Of a stretch of DNA of 63,198 nt, positions 24,139-31,347 are shown in pieces. Source of the stretch: Bacillota bacterium. GTDB lineage: Bacteria; Bacillota; Desulfitobacteriia; Desulfitobacteriales; JAJXUE01. Both the position numbers and the translations under genes were made by a program. The stretch covers positions 1-63,198 of the forward strand of contig JAJXUE010000012.1 of NCBI GenBank assembly GCA_021783135.1, given 5' to 3'. The notes beneath the pieces are model-generated. The model was not told the DNA's origin. It was given only the letters and a program-made list of their open reading frames with translations, and ran no database searches. Each line of letters opens with the position of its first letter. Position 1 is the first letter of the stretch.

Positions 24139-24187
24139 TACATTAGGGAACAAGCCCTGAAAGAAGAACAAAAAAAGGTGAAAAAGG

Positions 24188-25705
24188 ATGCCAATAATAG
24201 GAATATATACAAGAGTGAGCACCGAGGAGCAAGCTAAACACGGTTTCAGCCTAGAACACCAATTAAGAGAATGTAAAAGGGTGGCTAGCAAGGATTTTAG
24301 TGGGCAAGATATCGAGTTTCTTGAATACACTGATGATGGTTATAGTGGTGAGTACCTAGAACGCCCGAATTTGACAAAGTTAAGACAGGACTTTAAAAAT
24401 GGAATGGTGGATCATGTTTTTTGTTACGATTTAGATCGTCTTGCAAGAAATCTGGTCCATCAACTTATATTAGACGCGGAGTTTTCTAAAAAAGGTCTCT
24501 CATTTGTCGTTGGGGATTACCAAAACACGCCGGAAGGAAAGATGTTTTTTCAAATGAGAGGCGCAATCGCCGAGTTTGAAAAGGCCAAAATTAACGAACG
24601 AATGTCGAACGGACGGAAAACTAAAGCATTGAAAGGTCAAGTGGTCAAAAATTATCACGTCTTTGGTTATGAATTTGATAAGGTCTTGAATCAGATGGTT
24701 ATAAACGAATCAGAGGCTGAGATTGTTCGATTTATATTTGACGCTTTCACGGGCAAGCAGAACGGGTTTAAAGGAATAAACGGTATCGCAAAACATCTTA
24801 CTGAGCAAGGTATCCCAACAAAAAAGGGAAATGTGACTTGGCATAGGCAGGTAGTCAGGCAAATACTGATGAGCAAAACCTACATCGGGGAATTCTATCA
24901 AAATCGGTGGGATTCCCGTGGGTCGTTAGGCCGCCGATTCGGCCAGGAATTTCATGTATCTATAAGACCACCGGAGGAATGGATTCGCGTGGAGTGCCCG
25001 GTAATAATCGAAAAGAGCCAATTCGAGTATGCTCAAAAGTTACTTGGGGTCTCCAGGCAGCGGTGGGCCGGAACATCGAAAAATCAATACCTGTTGTCTG
25101 GTTTAGTTAGGTGTATGCGCTGCGGTAACACAATGGCGGGTCGTAACGCCAAAAACTGGGGTACATATATTTTTGAATACACAGACGTGAAAAATACGGC
25201 CGGGGCTAAAAACCACGGGTGCGGGGCGCGGGTTAAATGCTCTGTTCTCGATGAGATCGTGTGGAACCGGGTTCTCGACGAGATCAGAAATGCAAATAAT
25301 CCAATCGACGATAATTATAATTCCACGGATATAGAAAAACGGATTTTTCAGGAAAGGGAACGGATAGAAAAAGCTATTGAAAAAAAAGAAATAGCTAGAA
25401 AACAATTCATTAAGTCTGTAGTCTCGGGGCATATGGTAGGAATAAGTCAAGACGAGATTAATGGGGCACTTATGGAGAGCAATAGAGAAATAGAGACACT
25501 GAAAGGACAATTAGCCGAGACACTCAATAACCAAGCCCAACGTGAATTACAAGGAACACGACGAGACAGGATACGAGAGGCTATGGCTAGGTATATTGGA
25601 AGACCAACAGATGACTTCGGGTTTGAAGATAAAAAACACTTGATTCGGTTATTGATCCGTGAAATTAGGTATGACAGTGATAATATAGAAATATCCACTT
25701 TTTAA
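24188..25705 (+). CDS. spoIVCA: Large serine recombinase of element B (SpoIVCA-like)
   Basis: 505 aa. The catalytic domain starts IGIYTRVST (nucleophile Ser11), followed by LDRLARNL and YQNTPEGKMFFQMRGAIAEFEKAKI, a signature of SpoIVCA-type recombinases. Then come the recombinase domain (about 160-280), a zinc ribbon (CMRCG near 313 with a later CGARVKC) and a coiled coil (about 375-450). ATG 24188 has a purine-rich leader. The stop is 14 bp from the right attachment core, the usual place for an element's own integrase. It should catalyse excision of element B and rebuild sigK. The symbol reflects the family role, not proven orthology. Confidence 0.93.
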   Translation: MPIIGIYTRVSTEEQAKHGFSLEHQLRECKRVASKDFSGQDIEFLEYTDDGYSGEYLERPNLTKLRQDFKNGMVDHVFCYDLDRLARNLVHQLILDAEFSKKGLSFVVGDYQNTPEGKMFFQMRGAIAEFEKAKINERMSNGRKTKALKGQVVKNYHVFGYEFDKVLNQMVINESEAEIVRFIFDAFTGKQNGFKGINGIAKHLTEQGIPTKKGNVTWHRQVVRQILMSKTYIGEFYQNRWDSRGSLGRRFGQEFHVSIRPPEEWIRVECPVIIEKSQFEYAQKLLGVSRQRWAGTSKNQYLLSGLVRCMRCGNTMAGRNAKNWGTYIFEYTDVKNTAGAKNHGCGARVKCSVLDEIVWNRVLDEIRNANNPIDDNYNSTDIEKRIFQERERIEKAIEKKEIARKQFIKSVVSGHMVGISQDEINGALMESNREIETLKGQLAETLNNQAQRELQGTRRDRIREAMARYIGRPTDDFGFEDKKHLIRLLIREIRYDSDNIEISTF

Positions 25706-25718
25706 CGCACACCTTTGA

Positions 25719-25731
25719 CATCGAAAACGAG
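25719..25731 (+). other. Right attachment core (attR) of element B
   Basis: CATCGAAAACGAG, identical to 2424-2436 and in the same sigK reading frame (IENE). sigK sequence resumes directly after it with ILMHLR. Confidence 0.88.
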
Positions 25732-26088
25732 ATCCTGATGCATTTGCGGACCTTAAAGAAAAGCCGGGGAGAGGTTTACATTTATGACCCAATAGGGGTG
25801 GACAAGGAAGGTAACGAAATAACCTTAATTGACGTCCTTGGCACCGAGGCTGACGCGGTATCTGACACCGTAGAAAGCTTCTTTGAGCAAAAACACCTGA
25901 GGGAAAAAGTAAACCGCCTGCCCAAACGGGAACGGTTGGTTTTAGAACTGCGCTACGGGATATCACGGGAAAACCGTAGCACCCAGCGGGAGATTGCCAG
26001 GAAGCTGGGGATTTCGCGTTCTTATGTATCTAGGATTGAGAAACGGGCGATTCAGAAGCTGTTTGAGGATATGAAAGATGAACAGTAG
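25720..26088 (+). CDS. sigK: sigK 3' segment (sigma-K regions 2.4-4)
   Basis: The frame reads IENEILMHLRTLKKSRGEV, then DPIGVDKEGNEITLIDVL, then region 4 with RLPKRERLVLELRYG and the DNA-binding helix-turn-helix TQREIARKLGISRSYVSRIEKRA. It lacks region 1.2-2.3 and a true start; the ATG at 25738 would give only an inert fragment. Fused to 2279-2436 it forms a normal sigma-K from region 2 onward. Mother-cell RNA polymerase needs SigK for late coat and cortex genes, so this locus must rearrange, or another sigK copy must exist, for sporulation to finish. Confidence 0.92.
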   Translation: MENEILMHLRTLKKSRGEVYIYDPIGVDKEGNEITLIDVLGTEADAVSDTVESFFEQKHLREKVNRLPKRERLVLELRYGISRENRSTQREIARKLGISRSYVSRIEKRAIQKLFEDMKDEQ

Positions 26089-26122
26089 GGAGGGCAACCT
26101 TTTTTTTTGACAAGGTAAGCCG

Positions 26123-26160
26123 CTAAAGGACCGGGGGGTAACCTCGGTCTTTTAGTTCTT
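26123..26160 (+). terminator. Terminator of sigK
   Basis: CTAAAGGACCG and CGGTCTTTTAG pair (one mismatch) around a G-rich loop; a T-rich stretch follows. Confidence 0.65.
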
Positions 26161-26253
26161 TTCTATTGATTTTTGAAGTGCCCCGAAGTCCTATGATAAA
26201 TTGCATAACTGGTAGATTCATTTTTAAGACCTGGTCACCCTTGCGTATAAGAG

Positions 26254-26490
26254 TTGTGCCTTATTACGTTCCCGACCAATAAAGGCGATGGTTGGGACAG
26301 ACCGGTCTTAAACGATACCAAAGTTTTTCAGTTTGGCGATGCGATTGTTATCGTAGCTGCCGATACACCTTATCATGCCAGGGAGGCTGCAGAAAAGGTA
26401 AATGTCGAATTGTGCTCCGGCGGATTGTTGTATTTATTTGAAACAAGAGGCCAGGAATTGGTAAGTATAAGTTTTATGACATGCGAGTAG
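26254..26490 (+). pseudogene. Remnant of a molybdopterin aldehyde/xanthine oxidoreductase gene
   Basis: TTG-initiated frame. WDRPVLNDTKVFQFGDAIVIVAADTPYHAREAAEKVNVEL matches the start of the molybdopterin-binding subunit of aldehyde oxidoreductase/xanthine dehydrogenase (the P-V-L...F-G-D/E-x-x-A-x-V-x-A block). Similarity stops after about 55 residues, and the remainder (CSGGLLYLFETRGQ...) is unrelated. The full-length enzyme is over 700 aa, so this is a decayed fragment. It lies just outside element B, downstream of sigK. Confidence 0.5.
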
Positions 26491-26512
26491 GGAGGGGTTA
26501 CCCCTCCCTACT
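26486..26512. terminator. Perfect 12-bp hairpin
   Basis: AGTAGGGAGGGG, loop TTA, CCCCTCCCTACT, followed by a weakly T-rich stretch. 26513-26875 otherwise contains only short unsupported frames and an imperfect inverted repeat TTCTACTTT / AAAGTAGAA near 26660-26700. Confidence 0.6.
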
Positions 26513-26875
26513 CTGTTTAGCATTAATAAATGTAATATGCGGGCTGATGGATATGGAAGAGATAAAGTTCAAATACGTCTTGGACGCAAGGCCTCCTTTT
26601 TTAGTTTGCCCACTTTCCAGATTCATGTTTCTGCGAGTACCCGACCAAGTATACCCGCTATTCTACTTTAGTTGAGTACATATTCCACCAAAGTAGAATG
26701 ATTAAGTGGTCTATTGAACCAGAAAAAGGTACCCGATTGACTGAAGAAAAGATGACCGAAAAAACGGATAATATGAAATATCGGTGGACTTCGGATAACA
26801 ATCATTATTGTTCTACATTTCCTGCTATTGAAAATGCAAGTTCGCTTATTTTAAGGAAGTGAGGCTTAGTTAACC

Positions 26876-27481
26876 ATGAAAAATGTACTTAAGTGGAGTG
26901 GTAACTTGGTTACGGTGGGTCTAGCAGTACTCCTGATTCTGACTGTTTACATTGCAGTCACTTCTAGAATGTACGGTATACCGAAAGCATTCGGACTACA
27001 GATGTATGAAGTGCTTTCCGGCTCGATGGAGCCAGGCATCCGTACTGGGTCAGTGATCTTTGACAAACCGGGCGTTAAAGTCAATAGCCTCAAAGTAGGC
27101 GATGTAATCACATTTAAAGCAGCAGATGACCCGAAGATGCTGATTACCCACAGGATAGTAAAGGTTAAGACTCAAGACGGGGCTCCTGCTTTTCAGACAA
27201 AAGGCGACGCCAACGATTCTGCCGACCCAAGTGTAGTTCCTGCCGGTAATGTAGTGGCTCAATACGACAATATCACGATTCCCTATCTTGGTTATTACCT
27301 GAATTTTATGAAATCAAAGGTGGGAATTATTCTGCTTATTATTGTGCCCGGAGCGTTGTTGATTCTCAGCACTATGTTTAGTCTGTTCCGCGAGATTATG
27401 AAGCTAGACACAGCAGATGCAAAGACCGATTTAGCTAATTCGACATCAGAAGCCACCATGAAGAGTGTCACAAAGGTCTAG
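26876..27481 (+). CDS. sipW: Signal peptidase I, SipW type
   Basis: 201-aa membrane protease with two transmembrane helices (about 10-30 and 148-168). The catalytic Ser50 lies in YEVLSGSMEP. The second block has ITHRIVK with His92, in place of the Lys of ordinary bacterial signal peptidases, and an ADDS-type region supplies an Asp, as in the ER-type/SipW family. SipW cleaves TasA-like matrix proteins, and two such substrates are encoded directly downstream, so this is a dedicated processing unit. Confidence 0.9.
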   Translation: MKNVLKWSGNLVTVGLAVLLILTVYIAVTSRMYGIPKAFGLQMYEVLSGSMEPGIRTGSVIFDKPGVKVNSLKVGDVITFKAADDPKMLITHRIVKVKTQDGAPAFQTKGDANDSADPSVVPAGNVVAQYDNITIPYLGYYLNFMKSKVGIILLIIVPGALLILSTMFSLFREIMKLDTADAKTDLANSTSEATMKSVTKV

Positions 27482-27615
27482 AAGGTATTTTGTTGTTCAA
27501 TGGTTTGAACGCTTCTCAGCAGACGAAGAGGAGGAGTAAATCCATTCGTTAAGCGCATGAGAGGTTCAAATAAAAATTACCCCAAAAAGGGGAAGAAAAA
27601 GGGAGAGGTATTAAA

Positions 27616-28137
27616 ATGAGTATCAAGAAAAAACTCGCAATGGCCCTCGTAACTACCACAGCAGGCGCTGCAATCATGGCAGCAGGATCCTTCGCATTGT
27701 TCACTGGCACGGCAACAAACACGGGAAACACCTTTACCGCAGGAACTGTAATAGTTAGTGACATCACAAACGGAACTCTTTCATCTCAAGAAGTTAATGC
27801 CGGCAAAATCGCTCCTGGCGATGGCAAAACACTGACCATGACTGTAAAAAACGATGGTAACTTAAGTGAGTGGGTTAAAATTGACCAGGATGAAACTAAT
27901 GGCACTAAAACAGGTGGCTTATTCGGTGGAAGCACTCCTATGACCTTAACTTTAGACAATAAGGTGGTTGAGCTGGCGCCAGGCGCCGAAACAACGTTCA
28001 ATGTCGACTATAGCCTTCCCCTTGCTGCAGACAATTCTTATCAATCCGCAACTGGAAGCTTTAATGTTAAAGTAGACGCAGTTCAATCTCGTAATAACAG
28101 AAATTCTGCTGGTGACGGCCCTAATGCTTGGCAATAA
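27616..28137 (+). CDS. TasA/camelysin-like secreted protein 1
   Basis: 173 aa with a SipW-type signal peptide (KKLAMALVTTTAGAAIMAAGSFA). The family hallmark follows: LFTGTATNTGNTFTAGTVIVSD, then a Greek-key beta-sandwich with DGKTLTMTVKNDGNLSEWVKI and APGAETTFNVDYSLPL. TasA/CalY proteins assemble into extracellular matrix fibres. GGGAGAGG precedes ATG 27616. Metalloprotease activity once proposed for camelysin is not evident. Probable substrate of the adjacent SipW. Confidence 0.88.
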   Translation: MSIKKKLAMALVTTTAGAAIMAAGSFALFTGTATNTGNTFTAGTVIVSDITNGTLSSQEVNAGKIAPGDGKTLTMTVKNDGNLSEWVKIDQDETNGTKTGGLFGGSTPMTLTLDNKVVELAPGAETTFNVDYSLPLAADNSYQSATGSFNVKVDAVQSRNNRNSAGDGPNAWQ

Positions 28138-28153
28138 TTGATAAACTTTAAGT

Positions 28154-28176
28154 GAGGGTGGAGTAATTCTACCCTC
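28154..28176 (+). terminator. Weak terminator-like hairpin
   Basis: GAGGGT and ACCCTC pair around 11 bases, followed by a T/C stretch. It may reduce read-through from the first TasA-like gene to the second. Confidence 0.4.
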
Positions 28177-28233
28177 TTCTAAAAAGAACTTTTAATTATC
28201 AACATGACATATTTTTTTGGAGGGAAAAATTTG

Positions 28234-28998
28234 ATGAAGAAAAAATTACTTGCGATCATTCCTGCTGGGGTGATGGCAGCTAGCTTACTGATTGGCGGAG
28301 CCACATACGCCTTGTTTACAGATTCAGCGACCAATACGGGTAATACATTTACCGCTGGAACACTCACCATGTCTACGAGTCGGGACGATATCCCTATGGC
28401 AGGACCCATGTTCTATACGAATGATAATACGAATGGTTGGTCCGGAACAGGATTATGGGCGCCAGGTGATAGTCATACCAGAGGTTTATTTGTAAGAAAC
28501 ACCGGTAGTTTAGACGGAAAACTGGCTACAGTTTCTGCAATCGCAGAAGGGTCGGGGACGCAATATAGCTCTTTTGAATCACAAGCCGACGTGACAATTG
28601 CAGTATTTGCGCCTCACGGCAATTTTGACCAAACCGCTTACAGGCAGCTTATGCAGGTAGTTGACAACTGGTATGCAAATGCTCGTAAAAACGCATGGAC
28701 CAATGGAATTGCGAATGTAGATGACTACATTAATCAATCTTACTTACACCAAGTTTTCGATGTTAAAAATGTTTTAGGCGAAGACGTGTCTGCCAGCGTA
28801 ATCGAAGTATATAATGACAAACTCTCTAATCTTATGAGCCCCACAGATGTCAAAACTTTAGGAATAACTGTCCCTAGTCAAGAAACTTTACTGATGGGCT
28901 ATACAGTATCATTGCCATTAACAGCTGGTAATGATCTGCAAAACAAAACTGTTAACTTTACTTTCCAAAATGAATTCCAGCAAGCAAAAAATAATTAA
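28234..28998 (+). CDS. TasA/camelysin-like secreted protein 2
   Basis: 254 aa from ATG 28234 (GGAGGG upstream; ATG 28204 lies before that site). Signal peptide KKKLLAIIPAGVMAASLLIGGATYA, then LFTDSATNTGNTFTAGTLTMS, nearly identical to the first family member at this position. The mature part is larger, with an insert at about 110-190 (helical, WYANARKNAWTNG) before the final beta strands. It could be the major fibre protein or a minor partner, as with TasA and TapA. Confidence 0.85.
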   Translation: MKKKLLAIIPAGVMAASLLIGGATYALFTDSATNTGNTFTAGTLTMSTSRDDIPMAGPMFYTNDNTNGWSGTGLWAPGDSHTRGLFVRNTGSLDGKLATVSAIAEGSGTQYSSFESQADVTIAVFAPHGNFDQTAYRQLMQVVDNWYANARKNAWTNGIANVDDYINQSYLHQVFDVKNVLGEDVSASVIEVYNDKLSNLMSPTDVKTLGITVPSQETLLMGYTVSLPLTAGNDLQNKTVNFTFQNEFQQAKNN

Positions 28999-29016
28999 AG
29001 ATTAAATTTATACAGA

Positions 29017-29057
29017 TAGCCCTACTGGTTAAGCCAAAGGATAAGCCAGTAGGGCTA
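29017..29057 (+). terminator. Terminator of the TasA-like operon
   Basis: TAGCCCTACTGG and CCAGTAGGGCTA, a 12-bp perfect stem with a 17-base loop. Confidence 0.7.
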
Positions 29058-29437
29058 GTTCTATTATTTACTCAAGGACAACTACACAACACTGTGTCAA
29101 CCGGCAGATTATATGGCAATTGACACTGTGGTTGTTCTTTTCTTATCCAAGGGAAAAAGCATAAGCTCATTTTAAACAAATTTCTTCCTTTTCCAACAGC
29201 GTGTTAGCAGATAATCTAAACCAACAAATTAATAACCTAGGGCGGAACAAGTTTTGATTAATTGGGTTTACAGGCATGGGCAAATTAACAGACAAATTGA
29301 CGTAATTTCTGGTTTGAAAGTTATGCAATAATTTACTATACTTGGAATTAGTTGTTATTTAAGTTGCAAAGCGTGTGGCGCAATGAATTTTTAGGCGTAC
29401 AGTGGTCATTTGCCTAAAGGGAGCGAGTAGTGAATCC

Positions 29438-29471
29438 GACACACATATGTAATAATAGGTGTGCTTTTTTA
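29438..29471 (+). promoter_or_regulatory. Terminator hairpin in the leader of the response regulator gene (possible attenuator)
   Basis: CACAC and GTGTG flank a 14-base loop and are followed by TTTTTT, ending about 6 bp before the GGAGGG ribosome site of the next gene. The preceding leader contains further inverted repeats (near 29080-29138, and an AAAGGGAGCGAGTAG segment at about 29417). A terminator inside a leader implies conditional read-through. No known riboswitch class was recognised. Confidence 0.45.
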
Positions 29472-29489
29472 TAAATGGAGGGATGTCAA

Positions 29490-30110
29490 TTGCAAGTAAA
29501 TATAGTTATTGTCGATGATCACCCCCTAATTAGATATGGGTTGAAATCTATTTTATTGCGCGAGGCAAACTTCAAAGTAGTTGGTGAAGCGAGTAATGTC
29601 ACCGAAGCTGAAAAAGTCATTATGGCCTCAAACGCTAATATTGCTCTGATTGACCTTGAACTACAAAATGAAAACGGGATACATGTAGTGAGAAAATGCA
29701 GAGAAAACAGGAATGAGTGCAAATTTATTATGCTTTCCGAATCTGCTGATCGTGACACCTTCCGTAGTGCCATTATAGAGGGTGTACATGGGTATTTGCT
29801 GAAGGATGCCCTGCCGGAGGAAATTCTGATGGCACTGAATTTAATTATCCTTGGACGAAAATATTTTGATCCAAAGCTCCTGGAACAAAGTGTCAATGAC
29901 CGAGAGCCACATGGATTCAATCAATTGACTTCAAGAGAGCGTGAGGTATTAATCGCCTTGGGCCAAGGGTTAAATAATAAGCAGATTGCCAAGAAACTTT
30001 TTGTGGCGGAAAGCACAGTCAAAAAACATGTTAGCCAAATTTTAGCTAAACTCGAGCTGGATGGGAGGACACAGGTGGCGTTGTACGCCAATATGAAGGG
30101 ACTGGCTTAG
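29490..30110 (+). CDS. NarL/FixJ-family response regulator
   Basis: 206 aa from TTG 29490, placed by GGAGGG at 29477-29482. The receiver domain (about 1-120) has the acidic pair VDDHPL, the phosphoacceptor Asp in ALIDLEL (near residue 54), Ser in MLSES and Lys in LLKDALP. The C-terminal LuxR-type helix-turn-helix reads LTSREREVLIALGQGLNNKQIAKKLFVAESTVKKHVSQILAKL. No histidine kinase gene is adjacent. Its place between the TasA cluster and other surface genes makes it a likely regulator of matrix or surface functions. Confidence 0.92.
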   Translation: MQVNIVIVDDHPLIRYGLKSILLREANFKVVGEASNVTEAEKVIMASNANIALIDLELQNENGIHVVRKCRENRNECKFIMLSESADRDTFRSAIIEGVHGYLLKDALPEEILMALNLIILGRKYFDPKLLEQSVNDREPHGFNQLTSREREVLIALGQGLNNKQIAKKLFVAESTVKKHVSQILAKLELDGRTQVALYANMKGLA

Positions 30111-30215
30111 AGCAGCAAACCAAGGGACAGCATAAGACTTTAAATATGTTCAATATAGATTTTCACGAGTATTCCACTTAGGTAAAGGGAGACTAAACAA
30201 GGGGAGGTTAATCAA

Positions 30216-30887
30216 ATGAGTTATAGTGGAGACCAACTTGCGTCCAGTCCAGATAGCAAGATCGGAACATGGCAAGCAATTTCAAAAGCTGCACCTCATT
30301 GCCGCTCATACCGAAATCTTAAGTTGATTCTCGGCATTGGCTTAGCCGTTAGTGTTTGGGGGTTTATTCCAAACACGCATGCCCTGTATCAGGATCAAAT
30401 TACCGCAAGCTCAATTACTTTCCATGCGAGTGATCATTTCAATACTCCAGCCAACACTTCAGTCAACACTTCTGAGGGTACTCCCGCCAGTGCTCCTGTC
30501 AGTAAGCCCGCGGCACAAGAAATTCAGCCTGTAGCGCAAAGCCAAGTCATAGCAACGCCAGAAGCAGAGCAAGGCTCAGGAACGGTATCAGGTCAACCTA
30601 GTGATGCAGCTAATCCTACCCAGGGGGACAGTACCCCGCCTCAATCACTGACTAACCCTGCCAGTCCAGCATCTTCCGACCTAAATAGCTCAGAAAGCAA
30701 GGCTTGTGATCCTATTCTAAACAATGACCAAGCCACAACCATAACAGAAACTGCAGCATCATCTAATGATCCCGGCACGCCAGGAGAAACGCAAACAGCA
30801 ACGCAAGGAAGTGCCGTTAAAAACGATAATGCTACAAATGTAATACCAGCGAGTGAGCCCCAAGCATTATCGGACGGAACTAACTGA
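30216..30887 (+). CDS. Exported Pro/Ser/Thr-rich low-complexity protein
   Basis: 223 aa. A long cytoplasmic N-terminus precedes a hydrophobic segment (LKLILGIGLAVSVWGFIPNTHA) and LYQDQITASSITFHASDHFN, which recalls the first strand of SipW-dependent proteins (A-L-F-x-D...). The rest is disordered and rich in S, T, P, A, Q and N without repeats of fixed length. Good AGGGGAGG site before ATG 30216. It is probably a secreted or wall-associated spacer protein. Function unknown. Confidence 0.6.
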   Translation: MSYSGDQLASSPDSKIGTWQAISKAAPHCRSYRNLKLILGIGLAVSVWGFIPNTHALYQDQITASSITFHASDHFNTPANTSVNTSEGTPASAPVSKPAAQEIQPVAQSQVIATPEAEQGSGTVSGQPSDAANPTQGDSTPPQSLTNPASPASSDLNSSESKACDPILNNDQATTITETAASSNDPGTPGETQTATQGSAVKNDNATNVIPASEPQALSDGTN

Positions 30888-30979
30888 TAATAACCTTGTC
30901 TGTACAAATACTAAGCGATATGATAACTTAATGGTAAATTGGTTATTGTAAATTCGCTATCTGGAAGGAGATGCTTAAC

Positions 30980-31279
30980 ATGATTAACATTACAGAAAGC
31001 GCTGCCGCGCGGGTTCAGGAAATTTTTGTCCAGCAGCAAACAACGGGCTATTTACGCTTGTATGTTACAGGTTTTGGCTGAGGTGGGCCCAGTTTTGGGT
31101 TGACTCTGGACGAGTCAAAAAATGATAATGATTTGTTGAGTGAACAAAATGGCGTTAAAATGGTGGTTGACAATCAATATGCGAGGTATATAGAAGGATC
31201 CGTCATTGATTTTTCCGCCGGGGGATTTGAGATTCGTACTGCGGGCAGTGACAGTTGTGGCAGTTGCAGCTCCTGTTAA
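30980..31279 (+). CDS. HesB/IscA-like selenoprotein (in-frame UGA)
   Basis: 100 codons from ATG 30980 with GGAAGGAG 9 bp upstream. The frame reads MINITESAAARVQEIF, then LRLYVTGFG, TGA (31079-31081, codon 34), then GGPSFGLTLDES, and ends SDSCGSCSSC. In HesB/IscA proteins the residue at this TGA is the first conserved Cys of the GGGCSG motif, so the TGA is best read as selenocysteine. A stem-loop (CCCA-GTTT-TGGG, 31088-31099) just after the UGA fits a bacterial SECIS. HesB-like selenoproteins are a known group. Standard gene finders would truncate this gene at codon 33. Confidence 0.85.
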
Positions 31280-31299
31280 ATAAATAGACTCTTCGGGAC

Positions 31300-31332
31300 A
31301 AGGGAAGCTATCGAAAGATGGCTTCCTTTTTA
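31300..31332. terminator. Terminator between convergent genes
   Basis: AGGGAAGC and GCTTCCTTTTT form the stem, with T residues for the plus-strand selenoprotein gene. The minus-strand gene ending at 31348 may share it. Confidence 0.65.
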
Positions 31333-31347
31333 TTGTGCCGTAAAACT

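Larger units (their letters stand above)
2424..25731. mobile_element. Element B: complete 23.3-kb sigK-intervening (skin-like) element carrying CRISPR-Cas9
   Basis: Bounded by the 13-bp direct repeat CATCGAAAACGAG at 2424-2436 and 25719-25731. Both copies encode IENE of sigK in the same frame, so recombination anywhere within the repeat restores the gene. A SpoIVCA-like recombinase ends 14 bp from the right repeat and an excisionase-like gene lies near the left. The contents are accessory: primase-helicase, iteron-like repeats, secreted proteins, type II-C CRISPR-Cas, HicBA. Known skin elements (Bacillus, Clostridioides) interrupt sigK and are excised in the mother cell during sporulation; this behaviour is inferred here by analogy. 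Confidence 0.92.

Noticed and set aside
23881-24237. 118-aa plus-strand frame upstream of recombinase B
   Set aside because: It overlaps the DUF2442 frame on the other strand and the recombinase start, lacks a ribosome site and shows no domain.
2279-26088. Assignment of the split gene to sigE
   Set aside because: [14 protein letters not shown] and DPIG-DKEGNEI are SigK-like; SigE has ASRCIENEILMYLR and a different block after it.
26481-26675. 64-aa frame after the oxidoreductase fragment
   Set aside because: It starts inside a perfect hairpin, has no ribosome site and a composition unlike a protein.
30980-31279. Reading the internal TGA of the HesB-like gene as a frameshift or pseudogene
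   Set aside because: The frame is uninterrupted on both sides, the stop is exactly at a conserved Cys, and HesB-like selenoproteins are known.
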